Assembly (NCBI RefSeq): GCF_030373225.1 | Contig: NZ_JAUCZG010000026.1 | Location: forward strand, 1-64,000 | DNA length: 64,000 nt | Direction: 5' to 3' | From: Hydrogenophaga sp. | GTDB lineage: Bacteria > Pseudomonadota > Gammaproteobacteria > Burkholderiales > Burkholderiaceae_C | Shown: piece by piece, positions 1 to 10,445 of the stretch | How the letters are laid out: each line of letters opens with the position of its first letter | How positions within the stretch are numbered: the first letter of the stretch is position 1 | Notes under the pieces: generated by a model | Databases searched by the model: none | The model's input: only the letters and a program-made list of their open reading frames with translations | What the model was told of the DNA's origin: nothing | Position numbers and translations under genes: made by a program

Positions 1-71
1 GCCGCCCCAAGGCAGGCCCAGCCCCCTCGGGGGGCAGCGGACCTCGCGCAGCGGGAGAGCGTGGGGGTCAG
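1..71 (-). repeat. Dispersed GC-rich palindromic repeat, copy 1
   Basis: A G/C-rich stretch centred on the near-palindrome CCCCCTCGGGGGG (about 23-35). Its blocks GCCGCCCCAAGGC, GGGGGGCAGCG, CGCGCAGCGG and CGTGGGGGTCA recur in the same order, as the reverse complement, at 56504-56573, and a short part recurs at 32464-32486. The left end may continue outside the window. It looks like a family-wide intergenic repeat and may act as a terminator for the gene to the left. It ends right beside the carA promoter region. Confidence 0.7.
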
Positions 72-73
72 CA

Positions 74-79
74 TATAAT
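74..79 (+). promoter_or_regulatory. Candidate -10 box for carA
   Basis: A perfect TATAAT hexamer lies about 165 bases before the preferred carA start. The expected -35 position falls inside the GC-rich repeat and shows no TTGACA-like sequence, so an activator or a weak -35 would be needed. The transcript would have a leader of about 155 bases, in which I see no clear attenuator. Confidence 0.45.
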
Positions 80-243
80 TCCGGGGTTTACCCGCAATCA
101 GCGCAACGCGCGCTCACCCCGGTTCCTCACCCCAGGTTTTCTTCCGTCCAGGCCCACCAGAAACAGCGGGCAGGGCGGGTGCGAAGCCTGCGCGGCACCA
201 ACCGCCGGTGGCCTGCGTTTCGCCCACATCTGGAGTCCCATCC

Positions 244-1410
244 GTGCTTCCCGTCCACCCGAAAGCCCTTCTCGCGCTCGCCGACGGCACGGTCTTTACA
301 GGCATCTCCATCGGCGCCACCGGTCAGACCACGGGTGAGGTGGTGTTCAACACATCGCTCACCGGCTACCAGGAAATCCTCACCGATCCGAGTTACTGCC
401 AGCAGATCGTGACGCTCACGTATCCGCACATCGGCAACACCGGCATCAACGCCGAAGACGTCGAAGCCAGCCGCATCCACGCCGCCGGCCTGATCATCAA
501 AGACCTGCCCCTGCTGGCCTCCAACTTCCGCAGCACCGAAAGCCTCTCGCAGTACCTGCAGCGTGAAGGCACGGTGGCCATTGCCGATCTCGACACCCGG
601 GCGCTCACGCGCCGCTTGCGCACCCATGGCGCGCAAAACGGTTGCATCGTCGCGCTGCCCGCCGGTACCGCCATCACCGAGGCGCACCGCGCATCGGCCC
701 TGGCCGCCGCGAAAGCGGCACCCAACATGGCTGGCCAGGATCTGGCCCGGGTGGTGTCGGCCGCCGAGCCGTACGCCTGGACGCAGACCGAATGGCAACT
801 TGGTTTCGGCTACGGCGAGCAGATCGCCCCGCGCTTCCATGTGGTGGCCTACGACTTCGGTGTGAAGCACAACATCTTGCGCATGCTGGCGCAGCGCGGC
901 TGCAAGATCACCGTGGTGCCGGCGCAGACGCCCGCAGCCGACGTGTTCAAGCTGAAGCCCAGCGGCGTGTTTCTCTCCAACGGCCCGGGTGACCCGCAAC
1001 CCTGCGACTACGCGATCGCTGCCACGCGCGAGATCATTGACGCCGGCGTGCCCACCTTCGGCATCTGCCTGGGTCACCAGATCATGGCGCTGGCCAGCGG
1101 AGCGAGCACCTTCAAGATGAAGTTCGGTCACCACGGCGCCAACCACCCGGTCAAGGACCTGGACAGCGGCCGCGTCTCGATCACCAGCCAGAACCACGGT
1201 TTTGCGGTCGACGAGAAAAGCCTGCCGGCCACGCTTCGCCCCACCCACGTGAGCCTGTTCGACGGCACGTTGCAGGGCCTGGCCCGAACCGACCAGCCGG
1301 CGTTCTGCTTCCAGGGCCATCCCGAGGCGTCTCCCGGACCGCACGACATCGGCTATCTGTTTGACCGCTTCATCGACCTCATGCAAGCCCGAGTGGGCGT
1401 TGCCGCCTGA
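244..1410 (+). CDS. carA: Carbamoyl-phosphate synthase small (glutaminase) subunit
   Basis: CarA hydrolyses glutamine and channels ammonia to CarB for carbamoyl phosphate, the precursor of arginine and pyrimidines. The N-terminal CPSase domain carries the [12 protein letters not shown] signature. The C-terminal class I glutamine amidotransferase domain has the nucleophile Cys275 in [12 protein letters not shown] and the His359/Glu361 pair in [11 protein letters not shown] prefer the GTG start at 244 (389 residues, close to the 382 of E. coli). An in-frame ATG at 208 would add 12 residues that do not look conserved. It heads a carA-orf-carB unit. Confidence 0.97.
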   Translation: MLPVHPKALLALADGTVFTGISIGATGQTTGEVVFNTSLTGYQEILTDPSYCQQIVTLTYPHIGNTGINAEDVEASRIHAAGLIIKDLPLLASNFRSTESLSQYLQREGTVAIADLDTRALTRRLRTHGAQNGCIVALPAGTAITEAHRASALAAAKAAPNMAGQDLARVVSAAEPYAWTQTEWQLGFGYGEQIAPRFHVVAYDFGVKHNILRMLAQRGCKITVVPAQTPAADVFKLKPSGVFLSNGPGDPQPCDYAIAATREIIDAGVPTFGICLGHQIMALASGASTFKMKFGHHGANHPVKDLDSGRVSITSQNHGFAVDEKSLPATLRPTHVSLFDGTLQGLARTDQPAFCFQGHPEASPGPHDIGYLFDRFIDLMQARVGVAA

Positions 1411-1422
1411 GGCACCTGCCCC

Positions 1423-1785
1423 ATGAAGCTGTTCAGTTTTCCCGTCTACGCCATCGAAAAAGCCATCGGCAAGCGCATGCTGACGCTGGAGGCCGGGCAC
1501 AAGGACTGGTTTGCCCCGCGCTGGGCGCAAAAGCCCTACCGCAAGTCTTTCCTGGAAACCAAGGCCATGCCGCTGGTGACGCTGCTGGCCAAGGGCAAGA
1601 GCTGGGACGACGAAACCTTCAACGCCGAACTGGCTGCCTGGGACGCCCGTTTTCATGCGTCTGAGGTCGAGGTGCTGCGACCATTGATCGAAGGCGACGG
1701 CCTGCTGCAGCTGATGCAGAAAAACGTGCCGGCCGAGCGACTGCAGGCCCTGCTGAACACCCTGGATACCCAGCGCCAACCCTGA
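1423..1785 (+). CDS. Uncharacterised 120-residue protein between carA and carB
   Basis: I do not recognise a family. The protein is soluble, rich in Lys, Leu and Trp, with no signal peptide or membrane segment, and its C-terminal third (LLQLMQKNVPAERLQALLNT) looks helical. It starts 12 bases after the carA stop and ends 36 bases before carB, so it is very probably cotranscribed with both. Codon use matches its neighbours, which argues for a real gene. In many bacteria carA and carB are directly adjacent, so its position suggests, but does not prove, a link to CPSase or a neighbouring pathway. Confidence 0.75.
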   Translation: MKLFSFPVYAIEKAIGKRMLTLEAGHKDWFAPRWAQKPYRKSFLETKAMPLVTLLAKGKSWDDETFNAELAAWDARFHASEVEVLRPLIEGDGLLQLMQKNVPAERLQALLNTLDTQRQP

Positions 1786-1821
1786 GAGCGCTCTCACCTG
1801 GCGCCCACCACCGCGAACCCC

Positions 1822-5067
<3,246 letters not shown>

Positions 5068-5089
5068 TCCCGGTTCGGGTTCGTCCCGG

Positions 5090-5119
5090 TTGAGCCCATG
5101 GTCTGGACAGGGGCATAAT
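5090..5119 (+). promoter_or_regulatory. Candidate sigma-70 promoter for the greA leader
   Basis: TTGAGC (5090-5095) and CATAAT (5114-5119) are separated by 18 bases. Transcription would start near 5126 and meet a stem-loop with a T-rich tail almost at once, then continue to greA at 5213. Confidence 0.5.
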
Positions 5120-5131
5120 TGACCGCAGTAC

Positions 5132-5166
5132 ACCGCCGACCGGCAACGCTCGGCGGTTTCCTTTTG
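5132..5166 (+). terminator. Intrinsic terminator after carB, inside the greA leader
   Basis: The stem ACCGCCGA (5132-5139) pairs with TCGGCGGT (5150-5157) around a 10-base loop, followed by TTCCTTTTGT. It ends the car transcript. Because a candidate greA promoter lies upstream of it, it may also act as an attenuator of greA. Confidence 0.7.
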
Positions 5167-5212
5167 TATTGACGCAGGGCACGTTCACGCCTGCGGGCAC
5201 CGGAGCATTTAC

Positions 5213-5689
5213 ATGACCACCCTTCCCATCACCAAGCGCGGCGCGGAGAAACTCAAGGAAGAGCTGCACCGTCTCAAGACGGTGGACCGTCCCTGGGTGA
5301 TCAACGCCATCGCCGAAGCGCGCGCGCAGGGCGATCTCAGCGAAAACGCCGAGTACGACGCGGCCAAGGACCGCCAGGGCTTCATCGAAGGGCGCATCGC
5401 CGAGATCGAAGGCAAGCTCTCCGCGGCGCAGATCATCGATCCGACGGCTGTGGAAGCCGGTGGCAAGGTGGTGTTCGGCGCCACCGTGGAACTGGAAGAC
5501 GAGGCCAGCGGCGCGTCGGTGACTTACCAGATCGTGGGCGAGGACGAGGCCGACCTGAAGCTGGGGCTGGTCAACATCGGCAGCCCGATCGCGCGCGCCC
5601 TCATCGGAAAAGAGGAAGGCGATGTGGCCGAGGTGCAGGCCCCTGGCGGCACCAAGCGATTTGAAATCGTCGCCGTGCGCTACGCCTGA
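5213..5689 (+). CDS. greA: Transcription elongation factor GreA
   Basis: GreA enters the secondary channel of stalled RNA polymerase and stimulates cleavage of backtracked RNA. The 158-residue length is typical. The N-terminal coiled coil (about residues 10-75) carries the tip motif [20 protein letters not shown] with the two acidic residues that act at the polymerase active site. The C-terminal half is the FKBP-like domain, including [15 protein letters not shown]. The stop overlaps the next start by one base (TGATG), so the downstream membrane protein is translationally linked. Confidence 0.97.
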   Translation: MTTLPITKRGAEKLKEELHRLKTVDRPWVINAIAEARAQGDLSENAEYDAAKDRQGFIEGRIAEIEGKLSAAQIIDPTAVEAGGKVVFGATVELEDEASGASVTYQIVGEDEADLKLGLVNIGSPIARALIGKEEGDVAEVQAPGGTKRFEIVAVRYA

Positions 5690-6114
5690 TGCCCCTGCAA
5701 CGGCTGGCCGTGTTTGTGGCCGCCCTGTGGTGGGGCGGCATTTCGGCCCTGAGTTTTCTGGCCGTCCCGCTGCTGTTTGCCACGCTGGGCAGCCCTGCGG
5801 TCGCCGGGCCGGTGGCGGCGAAGATTTTTTCGCTGCAGTGCTGGGCCGGGCTGGTGCTGGGACTGGCACTGCTGCTGATCGTGCGCCGCTGGAAGGGTGA
5901 AAGCACTGCCGTCGCCCCCGCTGCCGTCACCACCCTGGGATTTGTCGTGTTCGCCATGCTGCTCGCGCTGGTGCAGGAGTTTGGTGTGGCGCAGAACATC
6001 GTGACCGCCCGCGCCAGCGGCGGCGACCTGCGGCTGTGGCATGGCGTGGGTTCTGCCATGGTGCTCGGGCAGTGGCTGTGCGCCGGCGCGGTTTTGTGGC
6101 GGGTGGCGAGGTAG
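5689..6114 (+). CDS. DUF4149-type small integral membrane protein
   Basis: This 141-residue hydrophobic protein has about four predicted membrane segments, near residues 5-30, 40-65, 77-100 and 112-135. Its start ATG shares one base with the greA stop. Small multi-spanning proteins of the DUF4149 type often follow greA in betaproteobacteria (recalled, not searched). No catalytic motif is visible and the function is unknown. It ends 20 bases before the stop of the convergent folD. Confidence 0.75.
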   Translation: MPLQRLAVFVAALWWGGISALSFLAVPLLFATLGSPAVAGPVAAKIFSLQCWAGLVLGLALLLIVRRWKGESTAVAPAAVTTLGFVVFAMLLALVQEFGVAQNIVTARASGGDLRLWHGVGSAMVLGQWLCAGAVLWRVAR

Positions 6115-6133
6115 GCTCTCGCGCCGAAGCGGT

Positions 6134-6982
6134 TTACAGCAAGCGCTCCGCCGATTCGAGGGTATTGACCATCAGCATGGTGATGGTCATGGGGCCCACG
6201 CCACCGGGCACCGGCGTGATCCAGCCGGCGACTTCCTTCACGCCGTCAAAGTCGACATCGCCGCAGAGCTTGCCTTCGTCATTGCGGTTCATGCCCACGT
6301 CGATCACCACGGCACCGGGCTTGACCATGTCGGCGGTGAGCACGTTGCGCTTGCCCACGGCGGCCACGACCACATCGGCCTGAAGCGTCATGGCCTTGAG
6401 GTTCGCGGTGCCGCTGTGGCAGATGGTGACGGTGGCGTTCTGCTGCAGCAGCATGAGCGCCATCGGCTTGCCGACGATGTTGCTGCGACCGATCACAACG
6501 GCGTGTTTGCCCTTGAGCTCGTAGCCGATGCTCTCCAGCATCTTCATGCAGCCGTAGGGTGTGCAGGGCCAGAAGCCCGGCATGCCGGTCATCAGCGCAC
6601 CGGCACTGGCGATGTGAAAACCGTCGACGTCCTTGGCCGGCGAGATCGCCTCGATCACCTTCTGTGCGTCGATGTGCGCAGGCAATGGCAGCTGCACCAG
6701 GATGCCGTGGATGCCGGCATCGTTGTTGAGCGCCGCCACCCGTTCCAGCAGCGCTTCCTCGGTCATCGTGGCGGGCCAGCGCTCCAGCACCGAATGCATG
6801 CCGGTGTCTTCGCAGGCCTTGACCTTGTTGCGCACGTAGACCTGCGAAGCCGCGTTGTCACCCACCAGGACCACCGCCAGACCCGGCGTGATGCCGCGGG
6901 CCTTGAGTGCCGTGACGCGGGCGGTGACCTCGGCACGGAGCAGGCGGGAGAGGGCGTTGCCATCGATGATTTTTGCGGTCAT
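6134..6982 (-). CDS. folD: Methylenetetrahydrofolate dehydrogenase / cyclohydrolase
   Basis: FolD is the bifunctional cytosolic enzyme that oxidises 5,10-methylene-THF with NADP and hydrolyses the methenyl form to 10-formyl-THF, feeding purine and formyl-Met-tRNA synthesis. The 282-residue length is normal. The active-site YVRNK motif has its Lys at about position 53. [12 protein letters not shown] and the NADP-binding [17 protein letters not shown] segment are intact, as is the C-terminal [11 protein letters not shown] signature. It lies downstream of the two-component pair, but a terminator separates them, so it probably has its own promoter in 6983-7009. Confidence 0.97.
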   Translation of the reverse strand: MTAKIIDGNALSRLLRAEVTARVTALKARGITPGLAVVLVGDNAASQVYVRNKVKACEDTGMHSVLERWPATMTEEALLERVAALNNDAGIHGILVQLPLPAHIDAQKVIEAISPAKDVDGFHIASAGALMTGMPGFWPCTPYGCMKMLESIGYELKGKHAVVIGRSNIVGKPMALMLLQQNATVTICHSGTANLKAMTLQADVVVAAVGKRNVLTADMVKPGAVVIDVGMNRNDEGKLCGDVDFDGVKEVAGWITPVPGGVGPMTITMLMVNTLESAERLL

Positions 6983-7003
6983 GGTGTCGGAGGCTGCGGT
7001 TGA

Positions 7004-7035
7004 AACGGAAACGCCCGCCGGGTAGGGCGGGCGTT
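7004..7035 (-). terminator. Terminator of the two-component operon
   Basis: Perfect 10-base arms AACGCCCGCC (7010-7019) and GGCGGGCGTT (7026-7035) flank a 6-base loop. Read on the minus strand the hairpin is followed by a short T run (GCGTTTCC). It ends the kinase-regulator transcript before folD. Confidence 0.75.
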
Positions 7036-7060
7036 GATCGGGGTGTGTGGCGCGGGGTGG

Positions 7061-7687
7061 TCAGGCCTTGGCCGGGGTCTGACCCAGCGCGATCTTGAGC
7101 AGGTCGGCCACGGTGTTGGCGCCGAGCTTCTCCATGATGTTGGCGCGGTGCGCCTCCACCGTCTTGATGCTGATGCCCAGGTCGTCGGCGATCTGCTTGT
7201 TCAGGCGGCCAGCCACGATGCGTTCGAGCACCTGGGCTTCACGGCTGGTGAGCTTGGACAGCAGTGCGTCGCGGCTCACTGCCTGCTGGTGGGTGGTGAA
7301 GGCTTCGCGGGCATGCTCGAGCATGCGTTCGACCAGCGTGACGAGCTGGTCTTCCTTGAAGGGCTTCTGGATGAAGTCGAGCGCACCCTTTTTCATCGAT
7401 TCGACGGCCATCGGCACGTCGCCGTGCCCGGTGATGAAGACGATCGGCAGGGGCGATTGCCGCTCGATCAAACGTTCCTGCAGTTCCATGCCGGTCATGC
7501 CACCCATGCGGATGTCGGCAATCAGACAGGCGACTTCGCGGGCGTCGTAGCGGCTGAGGAAGGCTTCGGCCGATTCGAAGCAGCGGACCCGAAAGTCCTT
7601 GCCTTCAAGCAGCCACTGCAGTGAGTCGCGCACCGCCTCGTCGTCATCGACCACGTAGACAGTGCCTTTTTTGGGGATCAAACTCAT
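7061..7687 (-). CDS. FixJ/NarL-type response regulator
   Basis: This 208-residue DNA-binding response regulator has an N-terminal receiver domain (about residues 8-125) with the acidic triad DDDE, phospho-acceptor Asp58 in CLIADIRMGG, and the conserved Lys in FIQKPF. A LuxR-type helix-turn-helix follows at about residues 143-200 (LTSREAQVLERIVAGRLNKQ). I chose the ATG at 7687, which overlaps the kinase stop as ATGA; an upstream start at 7864 would add an improbable Arg-rich extension. It is the partner of the adjacent kinase. Its target is unknown, but the pair is divergent from pyruvate dehydrogenase. Confidence 0.92.
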   Translation of the reverse strand: MSLIPKKGTVYVVDDDEAVRDSLQWLLEGKDFRVRCFESAEAFLSRYDAREVACLIADIRMGGMTGMELQERLIERQSPLPIVFITGHGDVPMAVESMKKGALDFIQKPFKEDQLVTLVERMLEHAREAFTTHQQAVSRDALLSKLTSREAQVLERIVAGRLNKQIADDLGISIKTVEAHRANIMEKLGANTVADLLKIALGQTPAKA

Positions 7688-10242
7688 CTCGCTCTTTCTG
7701 TGTTCGTCACCGGCTCTGTGGCGGGTCCGGTTGATGCGTCGCCCAACTTCAGTCGTGATACCACCGGGATCCAGAAACTGAAGCAGCAGCCCACAACCTC
7801 GTCTCCATTGTAGATGTTGTGCACATGCATCCTTCCGTGGTGCGATTCGACGATGCTGCGGCACAGCTTCAGGCCGATGCCCATGCCTTCGCTCTTGGTG
7901 CTGTAGAAGGCCTCGTAGATGCGCTCGATCTTCTCGTCCGGCACACCGTTGCCCGAATCGCGCACCGAAAACTCGACCACGTCGAGATCGTCCTGGCGGC
8001 GCGGGCCCACACGCAGTTCGACATAGCGCTCACCCGGCGCTCGTCCCGCCTGCATGATGGCCTCGCCCGCGTTCTTCAGCAGGTTGATCAGCACCTGCTC
8101 GATCAGGATGGGATCAACCATCAGGCTGGGCAGGCGGGCCGCCACATACGGAGACAGACGCACCTGGTGTCGACGCAGTTCGATGTCGGCCAACTCGATG
8201 GCGTTGCTCACCATCTGCGCCACATCGGATGGCGCCGGGTTGGGCTCGCTGCGCTTCACGAAGGCCTTGATGCGCTGGATGATCTGGCCCGCACGCTGAG
8301 CCTGACGCGCGGTCTTCTCCAGCGCGCCCAGCAGGTCTTGCGTGCTGATCCGGTTTTCGTTGACGCGAGAGATCATGCCGTTGCAATAGTTGCTGATGGC
8401 AGTGAGCGGCTGGTTGAGTTCGTGCGCCACGCTGGACGCCATCTCACCCATGGTGATCAGCCGGCTGGCCGTTTGCGCGCGTTCGGCCTGGCGCGACGCC
8501 TGCTCCTCGGCGTTGCGGCGCGGTGTGATGTCGCTGGCAATCACCATCTGCGCCAGGCGCCCGTCGACCCAGGTGAGGTAGCGCGTGCGCACCTCCAGCC
8601 AGCGGTCGAGCCCTTCGACGAACACCTCGGCGTTCTCCGCGCCGGCATCGGTGAGCGTTTCGGTCGGCATGCCGGCGAAGGCGTCCACCGCATCGCCATC
8701 GTCGGGACTCGGCGTGGGCTGGTTGCCCGCCAGATCGACCAGGTGGCGGTGGCCCTGACCGCGGGTGCCGAACCACATGCGGTACATCTTGTTGGCAAAC
8801 AGCATCTCGTCACTGCCCAGCGGCGCCACCGAGACGGCCGAGTCGAGCGATTCGAGCACCGTGGTGAAGCGCTCGTAGGAGGCAGAGAGTTCCTCACGGA
8901 TCCGCTTGGGCTCGGTGATGTCGGTCATCGAGGTCATCCAGCCGGTCTGGTGGCCCTTGGGGTCGATCAGCGGCGAGACATACATTCGCGCGTCGAAGAT
9001 GCTGCCGTCGCGGCGTTGCACGCGCACCTCGAAGCCGCCGGGCGTCGAGCGTCCGCGCAGTTCGTCTTCCAGGCGTGCCGCCAGTTGGTCGTGGTCTTCG
9101 TCGGGCCAATAGGGAAAAGGAGCTGTGCGTCCGACCAGTTCACCCTCGGTCCAGCCGGTCATCGAACAAAAGGCCGGGTTCACGTAGGTGATGCGGCCCT
9201 GCATGTCCAGCGCCCGCATGCCGGTGAGCATGGAGTTCTCCATGGCGCGTCGGAAGTTGGTTTCGGACACCAGGGCCTGCTGCGCCTGCACGCGTCGGCG
9301 TGTGTGTCGCCAGGTGCCCAGCAGCATCCACACCGTGAGCGCAGAGAGGGCGCCGATCACCCAGAAAAAGCCGCTGCCCACGATGTCTTGCGAGGTTCGG
9401 TAACCCTGTGCCTTGACGATCAGGCCATTGCCCACAGGCGAGACCGGCACTTCGTGTTCCAGCGGTGGGTTCGACCAGGGCAGCAGCCGCAGCACGTCGC
9501 TGGGCGCCTGCAGGCTGCCCGCGAGCACCTGGCCCCGATCATCGACCAGCGCCACCGCGTAGCGCGCCATGATCTCCGGCGGCATGCCGAAGCGCATCAG
9601 GCCGTCGATGGCGTACTCGCCCATCACGGTGCCCGCAAAGCGACCCTGTTCGCTCAGGGGTACGTGCAGCATCAAGGTGGCGTTGCGCGGGTCCTGGGTT
9701 TCGAGCGGGCGCGAATAGGTGGGCTGGCGCAAGTCGCGAGCGAGATCGAAGGTTCCGTCGGTCTCGTTCGGAGACAGCGTGCTGCCAGTGGGTCTCATCA
9801 GGCGCAGCGGTGCGCTGGGCGAGGCGTAGCTGGCGAGCACGTTGCGTCGGGCGTCCACCCAGGTGACCGCCAGCAGCTCGGGGAACTGGCTCACGAGCGC
9901 CTCGACCTGGAAGACAAATTCTTCGGTGTCGATGTCCCGGTTGTCGATTTCGCGGGCCAGCCGCATCAACTGCTCCTGGCGTTCCAGCAGGCGCAGTCTC
10001 AATCGCTGCTGGGCGTACTCCACATCCCGCGTGACCGCTTCCTGCTCTCGCTCCAGTTCCTCGTAGCGCAGATAAGTGATGGCCACCACGATCGCCGAGA
10101 GAAAGAGCAAGACGGACAGCAGCGGCGCGAGCGTGGCAAAGCGGTCCTGGCGCGAGGGCGGAAGCCTGCGCCACCAGCTCTTCCACCAAGGCGAGCGATG
10201 GGCAGCCGCTGTTGCCGGTGCAGGTGTGGACGGTGAACTCAT
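7684..10242 (-). CDS. Membrane-bound PAS sensor histidine kinase
   Basis: This 852-residue inner-membrane kinase has a first membrane helix at about residues 36-58, a periplasmic sensor region of about 235 residues with a long coiled stretch (EELEREQEAV onward), and a second helix near 296-316. Two PAS regions follow (about 330-450 and 460-580; the first contains YVNPAFCSMTGWTEGELVGR). The HisKA box MASSVAHELNQPLTAISNY has phospho-acceptor His607. The ATPase domain shows NLLKNAGEAI, DSGNGVP and GMGIGLKLCRSIVE. The architecture resembles FixL or DctB kinases. The ligand is unknown. It overlaps its response regulator by 4 bases. Confidence 0.93.
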   Translation of the reverse strand: MSSPSTPAPATAAAHRSPWWKSWWRRLPPSRQDRFATLAPLLSVLLFLSAIVVAITYLRYEELEREQEAVTRDVEYAQQRLRLRLLERQEQLMRLAREIDNRDIDTEEFVFQVEALVSQFPELLAVTWVDARRNVLASYASPSAPLRLMRPTGSTLSPNETDGTFDLARDLRQPTYSRPLETQDPRNATLMLHVPLSEQGRFAGTVMGEYAIDGLMRFGMPPEIMARYAVALVDDRGQVLAGSLQAPSDVLRLLPWSNPPLEHEVPVSPVGNGLIVKAQGYRTSQDIVGSGFFWVIGALSALTVWMLLGTWRHTRRRVQAQQALVSETNFRRAMENSMLTGMRALDMQGRITYVNPAFCSMTGWTEGELVGRTAPFPYWPDEDHDQLAARLEDELRGRSTPGGFEVRVQRRDGSIFDARMYVSPLIDPKGHQTGWMTSMTDITEPKRIREELSASYERFTTVLESLDSAVSVAPLGSDEMLFANKMYRMWFGTRGQGHRHLVDLAGNQPTPSPDDGDAVDAFAGMPTETLTDAGAENAEVFVEGLDRWLEVRTRYLTWVDGRLAQMVIASDITPRRNAEEQASRQAERAQTASRLITMGEMASSVAHELNQPLTAISNYCNGMISRVNENRISTQDLLGALEKTARQAQRAGQIIQRIKAFVKRSEPNPAPSDVAQMVSNAIELADIELRRHQVRLSPYVAARLPSLMVDPILIEQVLINLLKNAGEAIMQAGRAPGERYVELRVGPRRQDDLDVVEFSVRDSGNGVPDEKIERIYEAFYSTKSEGMGIGLKLCRSIVESHHGRMHVHNIYNGDEVVGCCFSFWIPVVSRLKLGDASTGPATEPVTNTERAR

Positions 10243-10445
10243 GGACCGCCGAGTCTACGTGAGCAAGGGCTGGTTGCTTCGCTTCCTGCAGCATCGCTGG
10301 AGTGCCTGCAGCCGCCGCGGAAGCTCCAATATTTCACATTGTAGAAAACAAAAGCACATATTGAAATTGAATCAACATTGTGGGAAACTCCGTGACAGCA
10401 CGGAATGCCCCCCGTAAGCTCGAATTCAACCAACAGGAGACAAGC
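10243..10445. promoter_or_regulatory. Divergent control region between the sensor kinase and aceE
   Basis: This 203-base gap is clearly more A/T-rich than its surroundings at 10321-10390. It holds a direct repeat, ACATTGTAGAAAAC (10336-10349) and ACATTGTGGGAAAC (10375-10388), 12 of 14 bases identical and 39 bases apart, about four helical turns. A possible promoter toward aceE is TTCACA (10333-10338) with CATATT (10357-10362). The aceE ribosome-binding site AGGAGA lies just before 10446. The repeats are candidate sites for a PDH regulator or for the neighbouring response regulator. Confidence 0.5.

Noticed and set aside
7819..10236. An 805-codon plus-strand open frame over the histidine kinase
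   Set aside because: Shadow frame: the minus-strand kinase has complete PAS, HisKA and ATPase motifs, while this product has none.
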